From contig NC_083577.1 in assembly GCF_027579695.1 (NCBI RefSeq), positions 37,979,198-38,043,197 on the forward strand: a DNA stretch of 64,000 bases, in the 5' to 3' direction. Numbering within the stretch: position 1 is the first letter of the stretch; each line of letters opens with the position of its first letter. A model generated the notes under the pieces. That model had not been told where the DNA came from. It saw nothing but the letters and a program-made list of their open reading frames with translations, and did not search any database. The stretch comes from Neoarius graeffei (Eukaryota; Chordata; Actinopteri; Siluriformes; Ariidae). The position numbers were made by a program, and so were the translations under genes. Shown in pieces: positions 41,790 to 53,523 of the stretch.

Positions 41790-43010
41790 ATGGGGGACTG
41801 GAGTCTCCTTGGAAATTTCCTGGAGGAGGTGCAGGAGCACTCTACCTCAGTGGGGAAGGTTTGGCTCACCATCCTTTTTATCTTCCGGATCCTGGTCCTG
41901 GGTACAGCGGCTGAGTCGTCTTGGGGTGATGAGCAGTCCGATTTCATGTGTGACACCCAACAGCCTGGTTGCACCAATGTCTGCTATGACCGTGCCTTCC
42001 CCATTGCCCACATCCGCTACTGGGTGCTACAAATCGTCTTTGTCTCCACACCCTCACTTATCTACATGGGCCATGCCATGCACACTGTGCGCTTGGAGGA
42101 GAAACGACGGCGACAAGAGCAGGAGCGTGAGGCAGATGAGGGAAGAGGGGAACCAGGAAATGGTGAGAAAGAGTACCTGGAGCAGAAAGCTTCTGAAACA
42201 CCAGCCAAGATTCGCCTAAAAGGTGCACTGCTACAGACTTATGTATTGAGCATCTTGATCCGCTTGGTCATGGAAGTGACTTTCATTGTGATCCAGTATA
42301 TGATATATGGTATCTTTTTGAAGGCATTGTACCACTGCGATACATTGCCATGTCCCAACCCAGTCAACTGCTACATGTCACGGCCTACAGAGAAGAACGT
42401 CTTCATTGTGTTCATGCTGGTGGTGGCAGCCGTGTCCCTATTTCTCAGTGTTTTGGAGCTTTATCACCTTGGCTGGAAGCAGTGCAGGAGATGCTTCCAG
42501 AAATATGCTGAGAGCCGTGCCATTAACAGCAACAGTGAAACCAACAGCAAAAGCGGCAAAGCTGTTTCTGCATCCATGGCACCTAACTTTCCAAACAGCT
42601 CCCAGTCACATCCTACCAAGAACTGCACCCCACCTCCAGATTTTAACCAGTGTTTAGTATCAGGAAGAGGATCACCCTCACCTGGACATGTTCATCACCA
42701 TGTTCATTCCATCCACTCAAGCTACCAACCTTTCACCAACCACTTGGCCCACCAGCAGAACTCAGCCAACCTGGCCACTGAGCGACACTGCCGGCATAGC
42801 CAAGATGACCTGGGGACAGGGGAGGATTTCTTGAGGATGAACTATGATCATCGACCAGCAATTGTGGCTTGTGGAAACAGCCCTGCTGAAGTGCTACCCA
42901 GTGCTCCTTCCACACCAACTTCCAATGGCAGCTTCATCAGAGACAAACACCGCTTAAGTAAAACTAGTGGCTCCAGTAGCAGTAAAACACGGCCTGACCT
43001 AACAGTGTGA
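41790..43010 (+). CDS. gja5: Gap junction protein alpha 5-like connexin (connexin 40 group)
   Basis: 406 residues in one uninterrupted exon, as usual for connexins. Connexins assemble as hexamers in the plasma membrane and dock with a neighbouring cell's hexamer to form gap-junction channels. Visible features: N-terminus [14 protein letters not shown]; four membrane segments at about 23-44, 77-97, 150-172 and 204-226; first extracellular loop C54-x6-C61-x3-C65; second loop C183-x4-C188-x5-C194; signature SRPTEKNVF at 197-205. The tail holds [10 protein letters not shown] (279-288) and HQQN-x-ANLATE (321-331), both typical of connexin 40, a histidine-rich patch at 300-309, serine-rich sequence near the end and a C-terminal DLTV that could bind PDZ domains. 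The cytoplasmic loop is rich in Arg and Glu (105-135). The length is nearer the longer of the two zebrafish gja5 paralogues (Cx45.6, gja5a) than the shorter, so gja5a is likely but not proven. Confidence 0.95.
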   Translation: MGDWSLLGNFLEEVQEHSTSVGKVWLTILFIFRILVLGTAAESSWGDEQSDFMCDTQQPGCTNVCYDRAFPIAHIRYWVLQIVFVSTPSLIYMGHAMHTVRLEEKRRRQEQEREADEGRGEPGNGEKEYLEQKASETPAKIRLKGALLQTYVLSILIRLVMEVTFIVIQYMIYGIFLKALYHCDTLPCPNPVNCYMSRPTEKNVFIVFMLVVAAVSLFLSVLELYHLGWKQCRRCFQKYAESRAINSNSETNSKSGKAVSASMAPNFPNSSQSHPTKNCTPPPDFNQCLVSGRGSPSPGHVHHHVHSIHSSYQPFTNHLAHQQNSANLATERHCRHSQDDLGTGEDFLRMNYDHRPAIVACGNSPAEVLPSAPSTPTSNGSFIRDKHRLSKTSGSSSSKTRPDLTV

Positions 43011-43067
43011 TCAGGGTGTGGCCAGATCCCAGTGTATAGTGGTGAAGGAAGATTTTGGGTATATGTA

Positions 43068-43571
43068 CACTATATGGCCAAAAGTATGTGGACACCATAT
43101 GTGGGTCATTCATGTTACCACAAATTTGAAATGACACATTTGTCTCACATGCTGTATCATTATGATTTACCTTCATTGGAACTATAACCTAAACTTTTTC
43201 CAGCATGTGTGCAATGCTTCTGTACACAAATCGAGGTCCATGAAAACATGGTTTGCTAAGGTTGGAGTGGGAAAACTCAAATGATCTACACAGAACCCTG
43301 ACCTCAACCCCACTGACCACTTTTGGGATGAACTGGAAAGCCAACTGCACCCCAGGCCTTCTTGCCAAACATTGGTTCCTGATCTCACTAATGCTCTTGT
43401 GGCTGAATGAACACAAATCCCCACAGCCACATTGTAAAATGTAGTAGAAAGCCTACCCAGAAGAGTGGAGGTTATTATAACAGTAAAGGGGAACAACATC
43501 TGGAATGGGAGGTTCAACAAGCACATATAGGCATGACTGTCAGGTGTCTACTTACTTTTGGCCATATAGCA
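43068..43571 (+). mobile_element. Internally deleted Tc1-like element in the connexin 3' flank
   Basis: 504 bp between TA dinucleotides. Ends CTATATGGCCAAAAGTATGT and CTATATGGCCAAAAGTAAGT (reverse complement of the right). Inside, at about 43300-43345 (+), the stretch DLNPTDHFWDELE matches the block with the third catalytic residue of Tc1 transposases, followed by a decayed C-terminus. It starts 57 bp after the connexin stop codon and may be transcribed in its 3' untranslated region. Confidence 0.85.
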
Positions 43572-43573
43572 TA

Positions 43574-44137
43574 AGTATGTGTACATTCTAAAAATCGCTG
43601 GGCCAAAAATAACAATTTAGGTCCATTTGGAAACCCAGTGCTGGATGCAATACAAACTGACCAAGTAAGGCTAGGTTAGGATGTTGACCCAGCATGCCAA
43701 TTTGCTTCTATTTAAGATCAGATTTTATTCATCCTGATGGGAAATTAGGGTAAAAAATAACTACATTGCTGGGCTGTAGGCACCAACTTTTGCTTAAACA
43801 TTGAAATCAGATTTCTGGGTCATTTTATGACTTCACATCTCAAGTATTATGTTTTCAATTAAATCTGATTTTCAAATGAAAAATATTAACTCATATCCAT
43901 GGACATTTTGAAATCATCAGCGATGAACATAAACTCATAAGAATTGTACAAATAATTATTTTACAAAGTTAAACTAAATCAGAAATAAAAGTTAAACAAA
44001 AAAGCTTCCATGTCTTGCAAATGCAACTGATTTCTTATACTTCAATCTTTTTCTGATTGCTGCTCTCAGCAGGCACAGTTAAAAAAAAATTCCAGAAAAC
44101 AAACAAATCTTGGAAAAATATTGGAAAAATAACCCAG
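43574..44137. other. No gene recognised; possible connexin 3' untranslated region
   Basis: AT-rich. An AATAAA occurs at about 43984 (AGAAATAAAAGTTAAAC), which could serve as a polyadenylation signal, but nothing else supports the site. Confidence 0.3.
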
Positions 44138-44151
44138 CATTTTTAGAGTGT

Positions 44152-44523
44152 CTCATCTCATTATCTCTAGCCACTTTATCCTGTTCTACAGGGTCACAGG
44201 CAAGCTGAAGCCTATCCCAGCTGACTACGGGCGAAAGGCAGGGTACACCCTGGACAAGTCGCCAGGTCATCACAGGGCTGACACATAGACACAGACAACC
44301 ATTCACACTCACATTCACACCTACGGTCAATTTAGAGTCACCAGTTAACCTAACCTGCATGTCTTTGGACTGTGGGGGAAACCGGAGCACTCGGAGGAAA
44401 CCCACGCGGACACGGGGAGAACATGCAAACTCTGCACAGAAAGGCCCTCGCCAGCCACGGGGCTCGAACCCGGACCTTCTTGCTGTGAGGCGACAGCGCT
44501 AACCACTACACCACCGTGCTGCC
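44152..44523 (-). repeat. tRNA-headed SINE, tail type A
   Basis: A perfect 14-bp target duplication, CATTTTTAGAGTGT, at 44138-44151 and 44524-44537. Few differences from the youngest copies. Confidence 0.95.
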
Positions 44524-45018
44524 CATTTTTAGAGTGTATATGCCTGAAACTCTTTGTTAGTACTACTTTGTTATATAAGGAGTGCCTTAAAATGCCATTA
44601 GGAGTAGACAATAATAGTAAAGATAGAGATCAGGAAGGAGAGGGAATCTGTATCAGAGTACCTTATTTGGTTTCACTGAAACTGCTGTATTGTATTAGAA
44701 GTAGGAATAAGACCAAGTAATTGAAGTTACAGAGGGTTTGTATGGGAAAGTAAATGAGAGGACAGATGGATTTGTAATGTATAAATCAAAGCGCTCCATC
44801 CTAATAATCTAAAATGACACTTCAGTCAGATCAAGACTGTGAAAAGGGACCTCAAACCCTTAGGGAATGGAGTGTTGTGCTACTGTGAATGTCAAAGAGA
44901 CAAATTTGCTTGATCACAGGTTTTTGCTCCTTCAGGTCTCAAGCCATTAGTTTCCTAAAAAAATACTCATACCTTAACTGAACAGTACAATCAAACAATG
45001 AATAATCTAGTGCACATA

Positions 45019-46557
45019 CAACCGCATTTCCAGAAAAGTTGGGACACTAAACTGTAAATAAAAGCATAATACAATAATTTGCATTATATTTCATTGAAAA
45101 TAGTACAAAGACAACATATCAAATGTAGAAACAGAAAATTTTTAATGTTTTTTGAAAAATATATGCTCGTTTTGAATTTGATATCAGCAACACATTTCAA
45201 AAAAGTTGAGAAAGGGCCACGTTTACCACTGTGTTGCATCATCTCTACTTTTAACAACACTCTGTAAACGTTTGGGAACTGAGGAGACAAATTCCTGGAG
45301 TTTTGAAAGAGAAATGTTGTCCCATTCTTGCCTGATATACAATTTCAGTTACCCAATAGTTTGGGGTCTCCTTTGTTGTATTTTGCGCTTCATAATGCAC
45401 CAAATGTTTTAAATGGGAGACAGGTTAGACTGCAGGCAAGCCAGTTTAGCACCTGGACTCTTTTAATACGGAGCCCTGCAGTTTTAATATGTGCAGAAAG
45501 CGGTTTGGCATTGTCTTGAAAGTAGGAAGACCTTCCCTGGAAAAGATTTTGTCTGGATAGCAGCATATTGCTCTGAAACGTGTATACAGTATATCATTCA
45601 GCATTAATGATGCCTTCCCAGATGTACAAGCGACCCATGTCATGTGCACTAGTGCACCCTCATACCATCACAGATGTTAGCTTTTGAACTGTGCACTGAC
45701 AACAAGCTGGATGGTCCCTCTCCTCTTTAGCCTGGAGGACGTGGTGTCCATGATTTCTAAAAAGAATTTCTACTTTTGATTCATCAGACCTCAGGACAAT
45801 TTTCCACTTCGCCTCAGTCCATCGTAAAAGAGTTCAGGCCCAGAGAAGGTGGCGGTGTTTCTGGAAATTGTTTATATCTGGTTTTAACTTGCATTTGTGG
45901 ATGCAGTAATGAACTGTTTTCATAAACGATGGTTTTCTGAAGTGTTCCTGAGCCCATACAGTGATTTCCATGAGAGACACGTGTCTGCTTTTAATGCAGT
46001 GTCGCCTGAGGGCCTGAAGATCACAGGCATCCAATGTCAGTTTTCAGCCTTGTCTCTTGCGTACAGAGATTTCTCCAGATTCTCTGAATCTTTTAATGAT
46101 ATTATGTACCGTAGATGATGTGATTCCCAAATTCTTTGCAATTTTACATTGAGGAACGTTATTCTTAAATTGTTGCACTGTTTGCCCACACAGTCTTTCA
46201 CAGAGCAGTGAACCCCTCCCCGTCTTTACTTCTGATGCTTTTTTTTATACCCAATCATGTTACTGACCTGTTGCCAATCAACCAAATTAGCTTTTTTTTT
46301 AGCATTACACAACTTTTTCATTCTTTTGTTGCCCCTGTCCCAACTTTTCCGAAACATGTTGCTGATCTCAAATTCAAAATGAGCATATATTTTTCAAAAA
46401 ACAATCAAATTTCTCAGTTTCAACATTTGATATGTTGTTTTTGTCCTATTTGTAATGAAATATAGGGTTTCCATGATTTGCAAATCTTCACATTCTGTTT
46501 TTATTTATTTATTTATATGTTTTACACAGTGTCCCATCTTTTTTGGAATTGGGGTTG
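45019..46557 (-). mobile_element. Tc1/IS630-type transposon, decayed
   Basis: 1539 bp between TA dinucleotides (45017-45018 and 46558-46559). Ends CAACCGCATTTCCAGAAAAG and CAACCCCAATTCCAAAAAAG (reverse complement of the right). The minus strand holds transposase remnants in several frames: VSLMEITVWAQEHFRKPSF near 45930-45990 and an FQDNAKP block with the second catalytic aspartate near 45520-45550. No continuous gene remains. The ends are the common fish type that reads CAACCCCAATTCC. Confidence 0.85.
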
Positions 46558-46559
46558 TA

Positions 46560-47617
46560 TTAGATACTAGATCAGAAGTGTGCAATATTCAAGATGTTTA
46601 CAGCACATTTGAATCAAGCGTTATATGCAAATAAACAAACATCTTTCATTGTGATTGACCAATTGACAATGACAAAGGAAACTATGTTCATCAGTCTGAC
46701 AAATAGTGAATCAATTTCAACACTATATTAATCCTGGAAGCATTACATCCAAGGGTCAATTGAAAAACGAAAAAAAAAAAGCTACCGCTTCTCTCTGCAT
46801 TTTAGCTGACTAGACATGCTTTTGGAAACCAGGGTTTAAGATCATTTGAAACACACTGGGTGTATGTGTAAAAGTTTAAATTTATGTCTGTATTAATGTG
46901 ATTGTGTGCATAAAATGAGAGGATTTCACCAGTCGTATGTAAACCCAGATTGGGAATGACCTTGTATGATATGCCACAGTGAACACTACTGCAATGTAAT
47001 CCAGAAGATAACTTATTGTTGTTGTTCATTTTTTTTATATGTTAAATCATTTGAAACATGGTGTGAGTGGCTGTTTACTGGTATATATTAATAAATCTAA
47101 ATCTTCATTACTTTGCTTTTCAGATCGCACAATATTTCGAATTATTTAGTCATTCAGCGCATACCCACATTTCACAGTGATCTATTCTCTTTAAATAAAG
47201 GTTGTGTTTCAATCTACAATAAAACAATTTTGTCACTTGGATTCTTTGTCATGTGGATTTGTTTTGGTTTTTTTACAGAAAGGTACAAATTACGGCAATT
47301 TAGCATAACTAAAAATTACAAACATCTAGATGCCTTGTTAGCACAGCAGACCGACAAGACACAGTACAGATTTGCAAATATGATTTAAAAAAAGAAAGAA
47401 AGATGTAATTTAATGCTAGGACCAAGCGATAAGTTCAGGTTATGTTCTTTTTGCTTGTAAATACATACCTTTCTTTATACCAGAGTGCTGCTGATGCTTT
47501 TTTCTGATTGATGAGAAGGTGTTGATTCATTTTAGTGCCACTACAATTCACAGGATTTTATTAATGCACTCGTTCTAATACATTATCATTTCTCTAGTAA
47601 TGAGTTACAAAGGCTTC

Positions 47618-47650
<33 letters not shown>

Positions 47651-47880
47651 GTAATTGTTGATATGGTGGACAATCATTTTTGGAAGGAGTCTGAAGTGTC
47701 AGAGCTAGGTAAGACTCAAAGATAAAGTTGTTCTTTTAAGTTTTCCAACAAGAAAAAGTCTTCAGGAGATACAGTTTTGCACTTCGCAGAGTTTCACTAA
47801 CAACCTAGAGATTTTTTTTTGTCTCAATAACTTCAACAGCAAGAAAAAAAAGAAAGGCTGGTGAATAAATTACTGTTTAT
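46560..47880. other. No gene recognised; (TTA)n at 47616-47650
   Basis: AT-rich sequence. The plus-strand frame at 47113-47388 follows a TTTGCTTTTCAG acceptor-like motif but encodes no recognisable domain. A polyadenylation-like AATAAA occurs at about 47205 and 47218. Confidence 0.45.
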
Positions 47881-47893
47881 AGCTGTTAAAACT

Positions 47894-48272
47894 GGGCGGC
47901 ACGGTGGTGTAGTGGTTAGCGCTGTCGCCTCACAGCAAGAAGGTCCTGGGTTCGAGCCCCGGGGCCGGCGAGGGCCTTTCTGTGCGGAGTTTGCATGTTC
48001 TCCCCGTGTCCGCGTGGGTTTCCTCCGGGTGCTCCGGTTTCCTCCACAGTCCAAAGACATGCAGGTTAGGTTAACTGGTGACTCTAAATTGACCGTAGGT
48101 GTGAATGTGAGTGTGAATGGTTGTCTGTGTCTATGTGTCAGCCCTGTGATGACCTGGCGACTTGTCCAGGGTGTACCCCGCCTTTCGCCCATAGTCAGCT
48201 GGGATAGGCTCCAGCTTGCCTGCGACCCTGTAGAAGGATAAAGCGGCTTGAGATAATGAGATGAGATGAATG
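47894..48272 (+). repeat. tRNA-headed SINE, tail type A, young copy
   Basis: The best example of the family: tRNA-like A box (TGGTGTAGTGGTTAGCGC) and B box (GGGTTCGAGCCCC) at the 5' end, a body of about 270 bp, and a tail AGATAATGAGATGAGATGA. Such elements are transcribed by Pol III from the head and copied by a LINE's reverse transcriptase. A perfect 13-bp target duplication, AGCTGTTAAAACT, lies at 47881-47893 and 48273-48285. It is almost identical to the copies at 51514 and 58186, which suggests recent spread. Confidence 0.96.
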
Positions 48273-48290
48273 AGCTGTTAAAACTTAAGT

Positions 48291-48650
48291 CTCATCTCAT
48301 CTCATTATCTCTAGCCGCTTTATCCTGTTCTACAGGGTCGCAGGCAAGCTGGAGCCTATCCCAGCTGACTACGGGTGAAAGGCGGGGTACACCCTGGACA
48401 AGTTGCCAGGTCATCACAGGGCTGACACATAGACAACCATTCACACCTACGGTCAATTTAGAGTCACCAGTTAACCTAACCTGCATGTCTTTGGACTGTG
48501 GGGGAAACCGGAGCACCCGGAGGAAACCCACGGGAACACGGGGAGAACATGCAAACTCCACACAGAAAGGCCCTCGCCGGCCACGGGGCTCGAACCCGGA
48601 CCTTCTTGCTGCGAGGCGACAGCGCTAACCACTACACCACCATGCCGAGC
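48291..48650 (-). repeat. tRNA-headed SINE, tail type A, inverted beside the previous copy
   Basis: The tail begins only 18 bp after the tail of the copy at 47894-48272, so the two stand tail to tail. It has small internal deletions (the ACACAGACAACC and TCACACTCACATT regions are shortened). No target duplication found. Confidence 0.92.
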
Positions 48651-49037
48651 TGTGGTATAAGAGGAATAAAACACTTCAAAACTAGAGGCAAATAATTAAC
48701 CCATCACACCACCCGATAGTTATTTCTTACTTATTTTTATAGTTGTAGCAACATTTATGTATGATATCCATGTCAAATTTCATATACACCTAAAGCCTTT
48801 TAAAGTCTCAGCTTATTATTCAATTATTCACGTTAAAACATGCAATTTGACTTATTGCATTCGAACATAACAGACTTCGCTAATTTTAAGTGACCAGACA
48901 GTGAGAAAATTTAGACACTGATCCTGATGTAATACTTAGTGCAAATATTTATTCAAAGATTATTTCGAAATCTAGAATTCTGTTATGTAGTGACATCCTG
49001 TGGTATGAATAAACGTCCTGTGGTGTGTATGTATGTA

Positions 49038-49428
49038 CAGTTGTGGTCAGAAGTTTACATACAGTGACATGAATGTCATCTTTGATATGAATGTCATGGC
49101 AATATTTGGGCTTTCAGTAATTTCTTTGTACTGTTCTTTTTCTGTGGCAAAATGTACAGCATACATCTTTAATTAAAAAAAATAAACACTAGAATTGGTG
49201 CACAAGTTTTAATTTTCTTTGGGTTTTCTGAAATCAACACAGGGTCAAAATTATATATACAGGGTCAAAAATTTACATACGCTCACATACATTGTTAATT
49301 CAGAGGTGCTGAAACTTCCAAAATGTCTCTTATCTTGCCAAGGCCGAGGTCTCTTAACTTCCTGTTAGTGATCATGATTGACTACAGCTGGTAGCTTCTC
49401 TGTGCCTTCATAAAAAGGGTTTGTTTAC
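49038..49428 (+). mobile_element. Left end of a Tc1-like transposon, truncated
   Basis: Starts after TA with CAGTTGTGGTCAGAAGTTTA, close to the terminal repeat type of Sleeping Beauty relatives. An inner repeat, CAGGGTCAAAAATTTACATA, appears near 49260. No right end or transposase follows. Confidence 0.75.
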
Positions 49429-49537
49429 AGCATCCGGGATATTGAGTAACATATTTTCCAATATCGTCACTCATGAGGATATCGATGACATCACTCCCAG
49501 TGTTTTCCTGCTGACTTGGCGTGTGTTGTCAAAATTA

Positions 49538-50661
49538 GATTAGATTAGATAGAACTTTATTGATCCCTTTGGGCGGGTTCCCTCAGGGAAATTAAAATTC
49601 CAGCAGCATCATTACAGGATAAACAGAGAATAGAAAATAGAGAAAACTTCTAGATAAATTAAATTAAGTATTTACATATACAAATATAAAAAAGAATAAG
49701 ATATAGGGAGAAAAAAAAAGTCCAGCAGGAGAGATATTGCACATTATATTGCACATTTATATTGCACACTGTCCAGTATTGCTTTTTGTCAGGCTAGGCT
49801 ACAGCTCCTTCCCATCCTCTGTCCTCCTGTTACACCCCCCCCCCAGAGAGGAGTTGTACAGTCTGATGGCATGAGGGACAAAGGAGTTTTTAAGTCTGTT
49901 TGTCCTGCACTTGGGAAGGAGCATTCTGTCACTGAACAGGCTCCTCTGGTTGCTGATGACGGTGTGCAGAGGGTGACTGGCATCGTCCATGATGTTCAAT
50001 AGTTTGTCCATAGACCTCTTCTCTGCCACCGTCACCAGAGAGTCCAGCTTCATGCCGACCACAGAGCCGGCCCACCTGATCAGTTTGTCCAGCCTGGATG
50101 TGTCCTTCTTGGATGTGCTGCCCCCCAGCATACCACGGTGTAAAACAGGACACTGGCGACCACAGACTGATAGAACATCCACAGGAGTTTCCTGCAGATG
50201 TTAAAGGACTGCAGCCTCCTAAGGAAGTATAGCCTGCTCTGTCCCTTCCTGTATAAGTGTTTGGTGTTGCAAGTCCAGTCCAGCTTGCTGTCCAGCCACA
50301 GCCCGAGGTACTTGTAGGAATCCACAGCTTCCACCTCAACTCCCTCGATCAGAACTGGTCGTGACCTTGGTCTGGACCTCCCAAAGTCAATGACCAGCTC
50401 CTTGGGCTTCGAGGTGTTGAGCTGCAGATGGTTCCTGTTGCACCAAATGGCAAAGTCTCTCACCAGGCTCCTATACTCCTCCTCTCTGTCATCCCTGATA
50501 CACCTCACGATGGCTGCATCATCGGTGAACTTCTGAATGTGACACAGCTCCGAGTTGTAGCAGAAGTCCGTGGTGTACAGGGTGAAGAGAAGAGGGGCCA
50601 GCACCGTGCCCTGGGGTGCTCCGGTGCTGCTAATCACAATGTCAGACGTTGGCAAACCAGT
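49538..50661 (-). mobile_element. 5'-truncated LINE with 9-bp target duplication
   Basis: A perfect TCAAAATTA lies at 49529-49537 and 50662-50670. The 3' tail on the minus strand is a short (TAATC)-like repeat, preceded by GGATCAATAAAGTTCTATC. The coding part covers the second half of reverse transcriptase and the C-terminal region. Same family as the LINE at 1683-3010. Confidence 0.9.
49799..50655 (-). pseudogene. LINE ORF2 fragment with reverse transcriptase active site
   Basis: The frame 50655-50080 reads STGAPQGTVLAPLLFTLYT, then the active-site box FTDDAAIV (FADD in most relatives; both aspartates are kept), then KELVIDF, YLGLWLDSKLDW and KGQSRLYFLRRLQSF. A frameshift near 50085-50150 moves the rest into 50182-49799 (SRLDKLIRWAGSVVGMKLDS, NSFVPHAIRLYNSS). 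The fingers part of the enzyme and the endonuclease are lost through truncation, so the copy is dead. Confidence 0.85.
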
Positions 50662-50670
50662 TCAAAATTA

Positions 50671-51086
50671 AAATTCTTTTGATTAACTTGCATATATAAA
50701 ATATGGACACACATGTTTTACTGGGAAATGCACCACTCATATTTTTCATACGAGCTACATCCGGGACTTGGAGAACCAAAACCATGACATAAATCTCTAT
50801 ATGTCACTCATGAGGAACTCGAATTGTTTTGAGAACTTTGGGTACTTTTTGGTTGTGAATGTGTCTATATAATAAAAGGAAAATCACATGTTGTCTTGAA
50901 GATATGAACTCACGTTTTTCATATGAAATACATCATGGATCTGAGTGACATATTTAAATAATATTGGCTGGCGTTGAGTGGTATATCAGATATATTCTAT
51001 TCAGCTAGCATGATATTGAATGAGTCGAAGACAAGTTATATCTGATATACCACAAAAAATGGCTGCCAATATAATAATAATAATTA
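50671..51086. other. No gene recognised
   Basis: AT-rich sequence between the LINE and the next SINE. TCACTCATGAGGA occurs both here (about 50807) and left of the LINE (about 49467), which suggests an older repeat flanking the insertion. Confidence 0.4.
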
Positions 51087-51456
51087 GGGCGACACGATGG
51101 CGTAGTGGTTAGCACTGTCACTTCATAGCAAGAAGGTTCTGGGTTCGAGCCCAGCAGCTGGTGAGGGCCTTTCTGTGTGGAGTTTGCATGTTCTCCCCGT
51201 GTCTGCGTGGGTTTCCTCTGGGTGCTCTAGTTTCCCTCACAGTCCAAAGACATGCAGGTTAGGCTAATTGGTGGCTCTAAATTGACCGTAGGTGTGAATG
51301 TGAGTGTGAATGGTTGTTTGTCTCTATGTGTCAGCCCTGCGATGACCTGGCGACTTGTCCAGGGTGTACCCCGCCTCTCGCCCATAGTCAGTTGGGATAG
51401 GCTCCAGCTTGCCTGCGACCCTGCACAGGATAAGCAGTTACAGATAATGGATGGAT
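51087..51456 (+). repeat. tRNA-headed SINE, tail type B
   Basis: Head AGGGCGACACGATGGCGTAG; the tail GATAATGGATGG runs into (AAT)n sequence. The (ATA)n flanks on both sides could be the duplicated target but are too simple to prove it. Confidence 0.9.
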
Positions 51457-51513
51457 AATAATAATAATAATAATTATTATTATTATTAATTATTACTACA
51501 CATTCCTTTCAGG

Positions 51514-51895
51514 AGGCGGCACGGTGGTGTAGTGGTTAGCGCTGTCGCCTCACAGCAAGAAGGTCCTGGGTTCGAGCCCCGGGGCCGGCGAGGGCCTTTC
51601 TGTGTGGAGTTTGCATGTTCTCCCCGTGTCCGCGTGGGTTTCCTCCGGGTGCTCCGGTTTCCCCCACAGTCCAAAGACATGCAGGTTAGGTTAACTGGTG
51701 ACTCTAAATTGACCGTAGGTGTGAATGTGAGTGCGAATGGTTGTCTGTGTCTATGTGTCAGCCCTGTGATGACCTGGCGACTTGTCCAGGGTGTACCCCG
51801 CCTTTCGCCCATAGTCAGCTGGGATAGGCTCCAGCTTGCCTGCGACCCTGTAGAAGGATAAAGCGGCTAGAGATAATGAGATGAGATGAGATGAG
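51514..51895 (+). repeat. tRNA-headed SINE, tail type A, young copy
   Basis: A perfect 12-bp target duplication, ATTCCTTTCAGG, at 51502-51513 and 51896-51907. It lies about 55 bp after the type B copy in the same orientation. Confidence 0.95.
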
Positions 51896-52221
51896 ATTCC
51901 TTTCAGGTGTTCAACGCGTCTTTCTCTTTCAAAATTTTCTCAAAATCTTCCGTATTTAATGACGCAAACCTGGTAGCCATGTTTGTTTACAAACTGTCAC
52001 AGTCAGTTGTTAGCGCAGAAGTTTTACATCTCCGACATGTGACGTCATGTCTTGACAACCATGCAATATCAAACCATATTCAACGCTCGTCCTCCATTGG
52101 GTAGAGTGACATAATATGCATAGGATAAGCGATGTGCTCACAATATTGCATGCCATCAAACCAAATTAATGAAACCCACTAGAAAGGAATAGAACACGTT
52201 TTTATTCCATCAAAAAAAGTC

Positions 52222-52226
<5 letters not shown>

Positions 52227-52257
<31 letters not shown>
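52227..52257 (+). repeat. (TA)n microsatellite
   Basis: About 15 TA units just before the TA-flanked element. Confidence 0.95.
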
Positions 52258-52262
<5 letters not shown>

Positions 52263-52400
52263 CACACACATACATGGTGTAATACCATATAGAGTGGTGG
52301 TGGCTACAGTTATCGACAGTCCATAATTATCGAATTCTTTTCTGATTTACCAATAAACACAATTTTACAAAGGTGAGTTTCAGTTACAACAGTTATTATT

Positions 52401-52577
52401 TTTTTAAAGATATTTTTTGGGCTTTTTTTCACCTTTATTGGATAGGACAGTGTAGAGACAGGAAATGAGCGGGAGAGAGAGACGGGGAGGGATCGGGAAA
52501 TGACTTCGGGTCGGAATCGAACCTGGGTCCCCGGATTTATGGTATGGTGCCTAAGCCACCTGAGCCACAACACCCCC
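52401..52577 (-). repeat. Short tRNA-related SINE of a third family
   Basis: The minus-strand head is near 52577 (GGGTGTTGTGGCTCAGGTGG, with a B-box-like GGTTCGATTCCGACC). The body has CTCTCTCTCCCGCTCATTTC, and the tail is T/A-rich. A perfect 15-bp target duplication, ACAACAGTTATTATT, lies at 52386-52400 and 52578-52592. Confidence 0.88.
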
Positions 52578-53523
52578 ACAACAGTTATTATTAGTTAATT
52601 AATCAACCAGAAGACCTCCCTCCCCCCCTCGCACTTTGATCTTGTCATCCGATTACACAGCTCGTTACCTAAGATGGAATTTTTTTAGCACAATCAGCAA
52701 TTTGAGAAAAACCTGGACATTATCATCGCAGGTAAGCATGGTGGAAAGATCATGAACATGTTTTTACTTATCAACTCACTGATATTTCATGATCTTCTTG
52801 TCAAAACCTACTTTGTTTCTTACTCTTTCAACTGACCGTCACCATTTTGTATCTAAACGCGCATTTGAGAAGTCATGCGAGGTTTTGTATAGTGATCACT
52901 TTCACCTTTGTCCACCATTATTGATACCCTGTGGAATTAAGTGACATTTACAACTGTTATGGATCGATCTTTGTGTAACATTGTTGAAGTAGATGCCTGG
53001 TACCACATTTCTTGTGTGTCCAATCCAGCCGCCTTTGCTGGCCTGACTCAAGACGAGGCTGAAAATGTAGAATTTATATGTGATCAGTGAGACAAAGTTT
53101 CTCATTATTTTCCAAACTGAGAATGTAAATGACATTTATTGGTAAACTACAAAACTAGAAACTAATGCAAACAACAACAACAACGAATGCTTAGCAAAAT
53201 GCGATCTACGAAAATACTTAGAAAGTGAGTAGAAAGTGGAACAGAAAGATTTTCTGACACAGGTTAAACATTATCAGTTCATTTGTTTACGAACATTAGA
53301 ATTACTTCCTCATGTACGTAAGCACCGACATCGATATATTTATATAAAAGATATTTTGTACTAAATATAAGTCTATGTAAAACAAATTTTAAATAAAAAC
53401 TGTGTTTTGTTAACTTAATACCACATACCATTTTTAAAAAATAAATAACCATCTGGATGTCGATAACTGTGGACAAAGTTGTCAATAATTGTGGAACAGT
53501 GTCACGTGATCTGATACGCTAAG

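Noticed and set aside
41698-42219. 173-codon frame overlapping the connexin start
   Set aside because: Shadow of the connexin exon in another frame; begins inside the presumed intron end.
47894-47965. tRNA-like sequence that might be a tRNA gene
   Set aside because: A and B boxes are present, but the sequence does not fold into a proper tRNA and belongs to a dispersed SINE with tail and target duplication.
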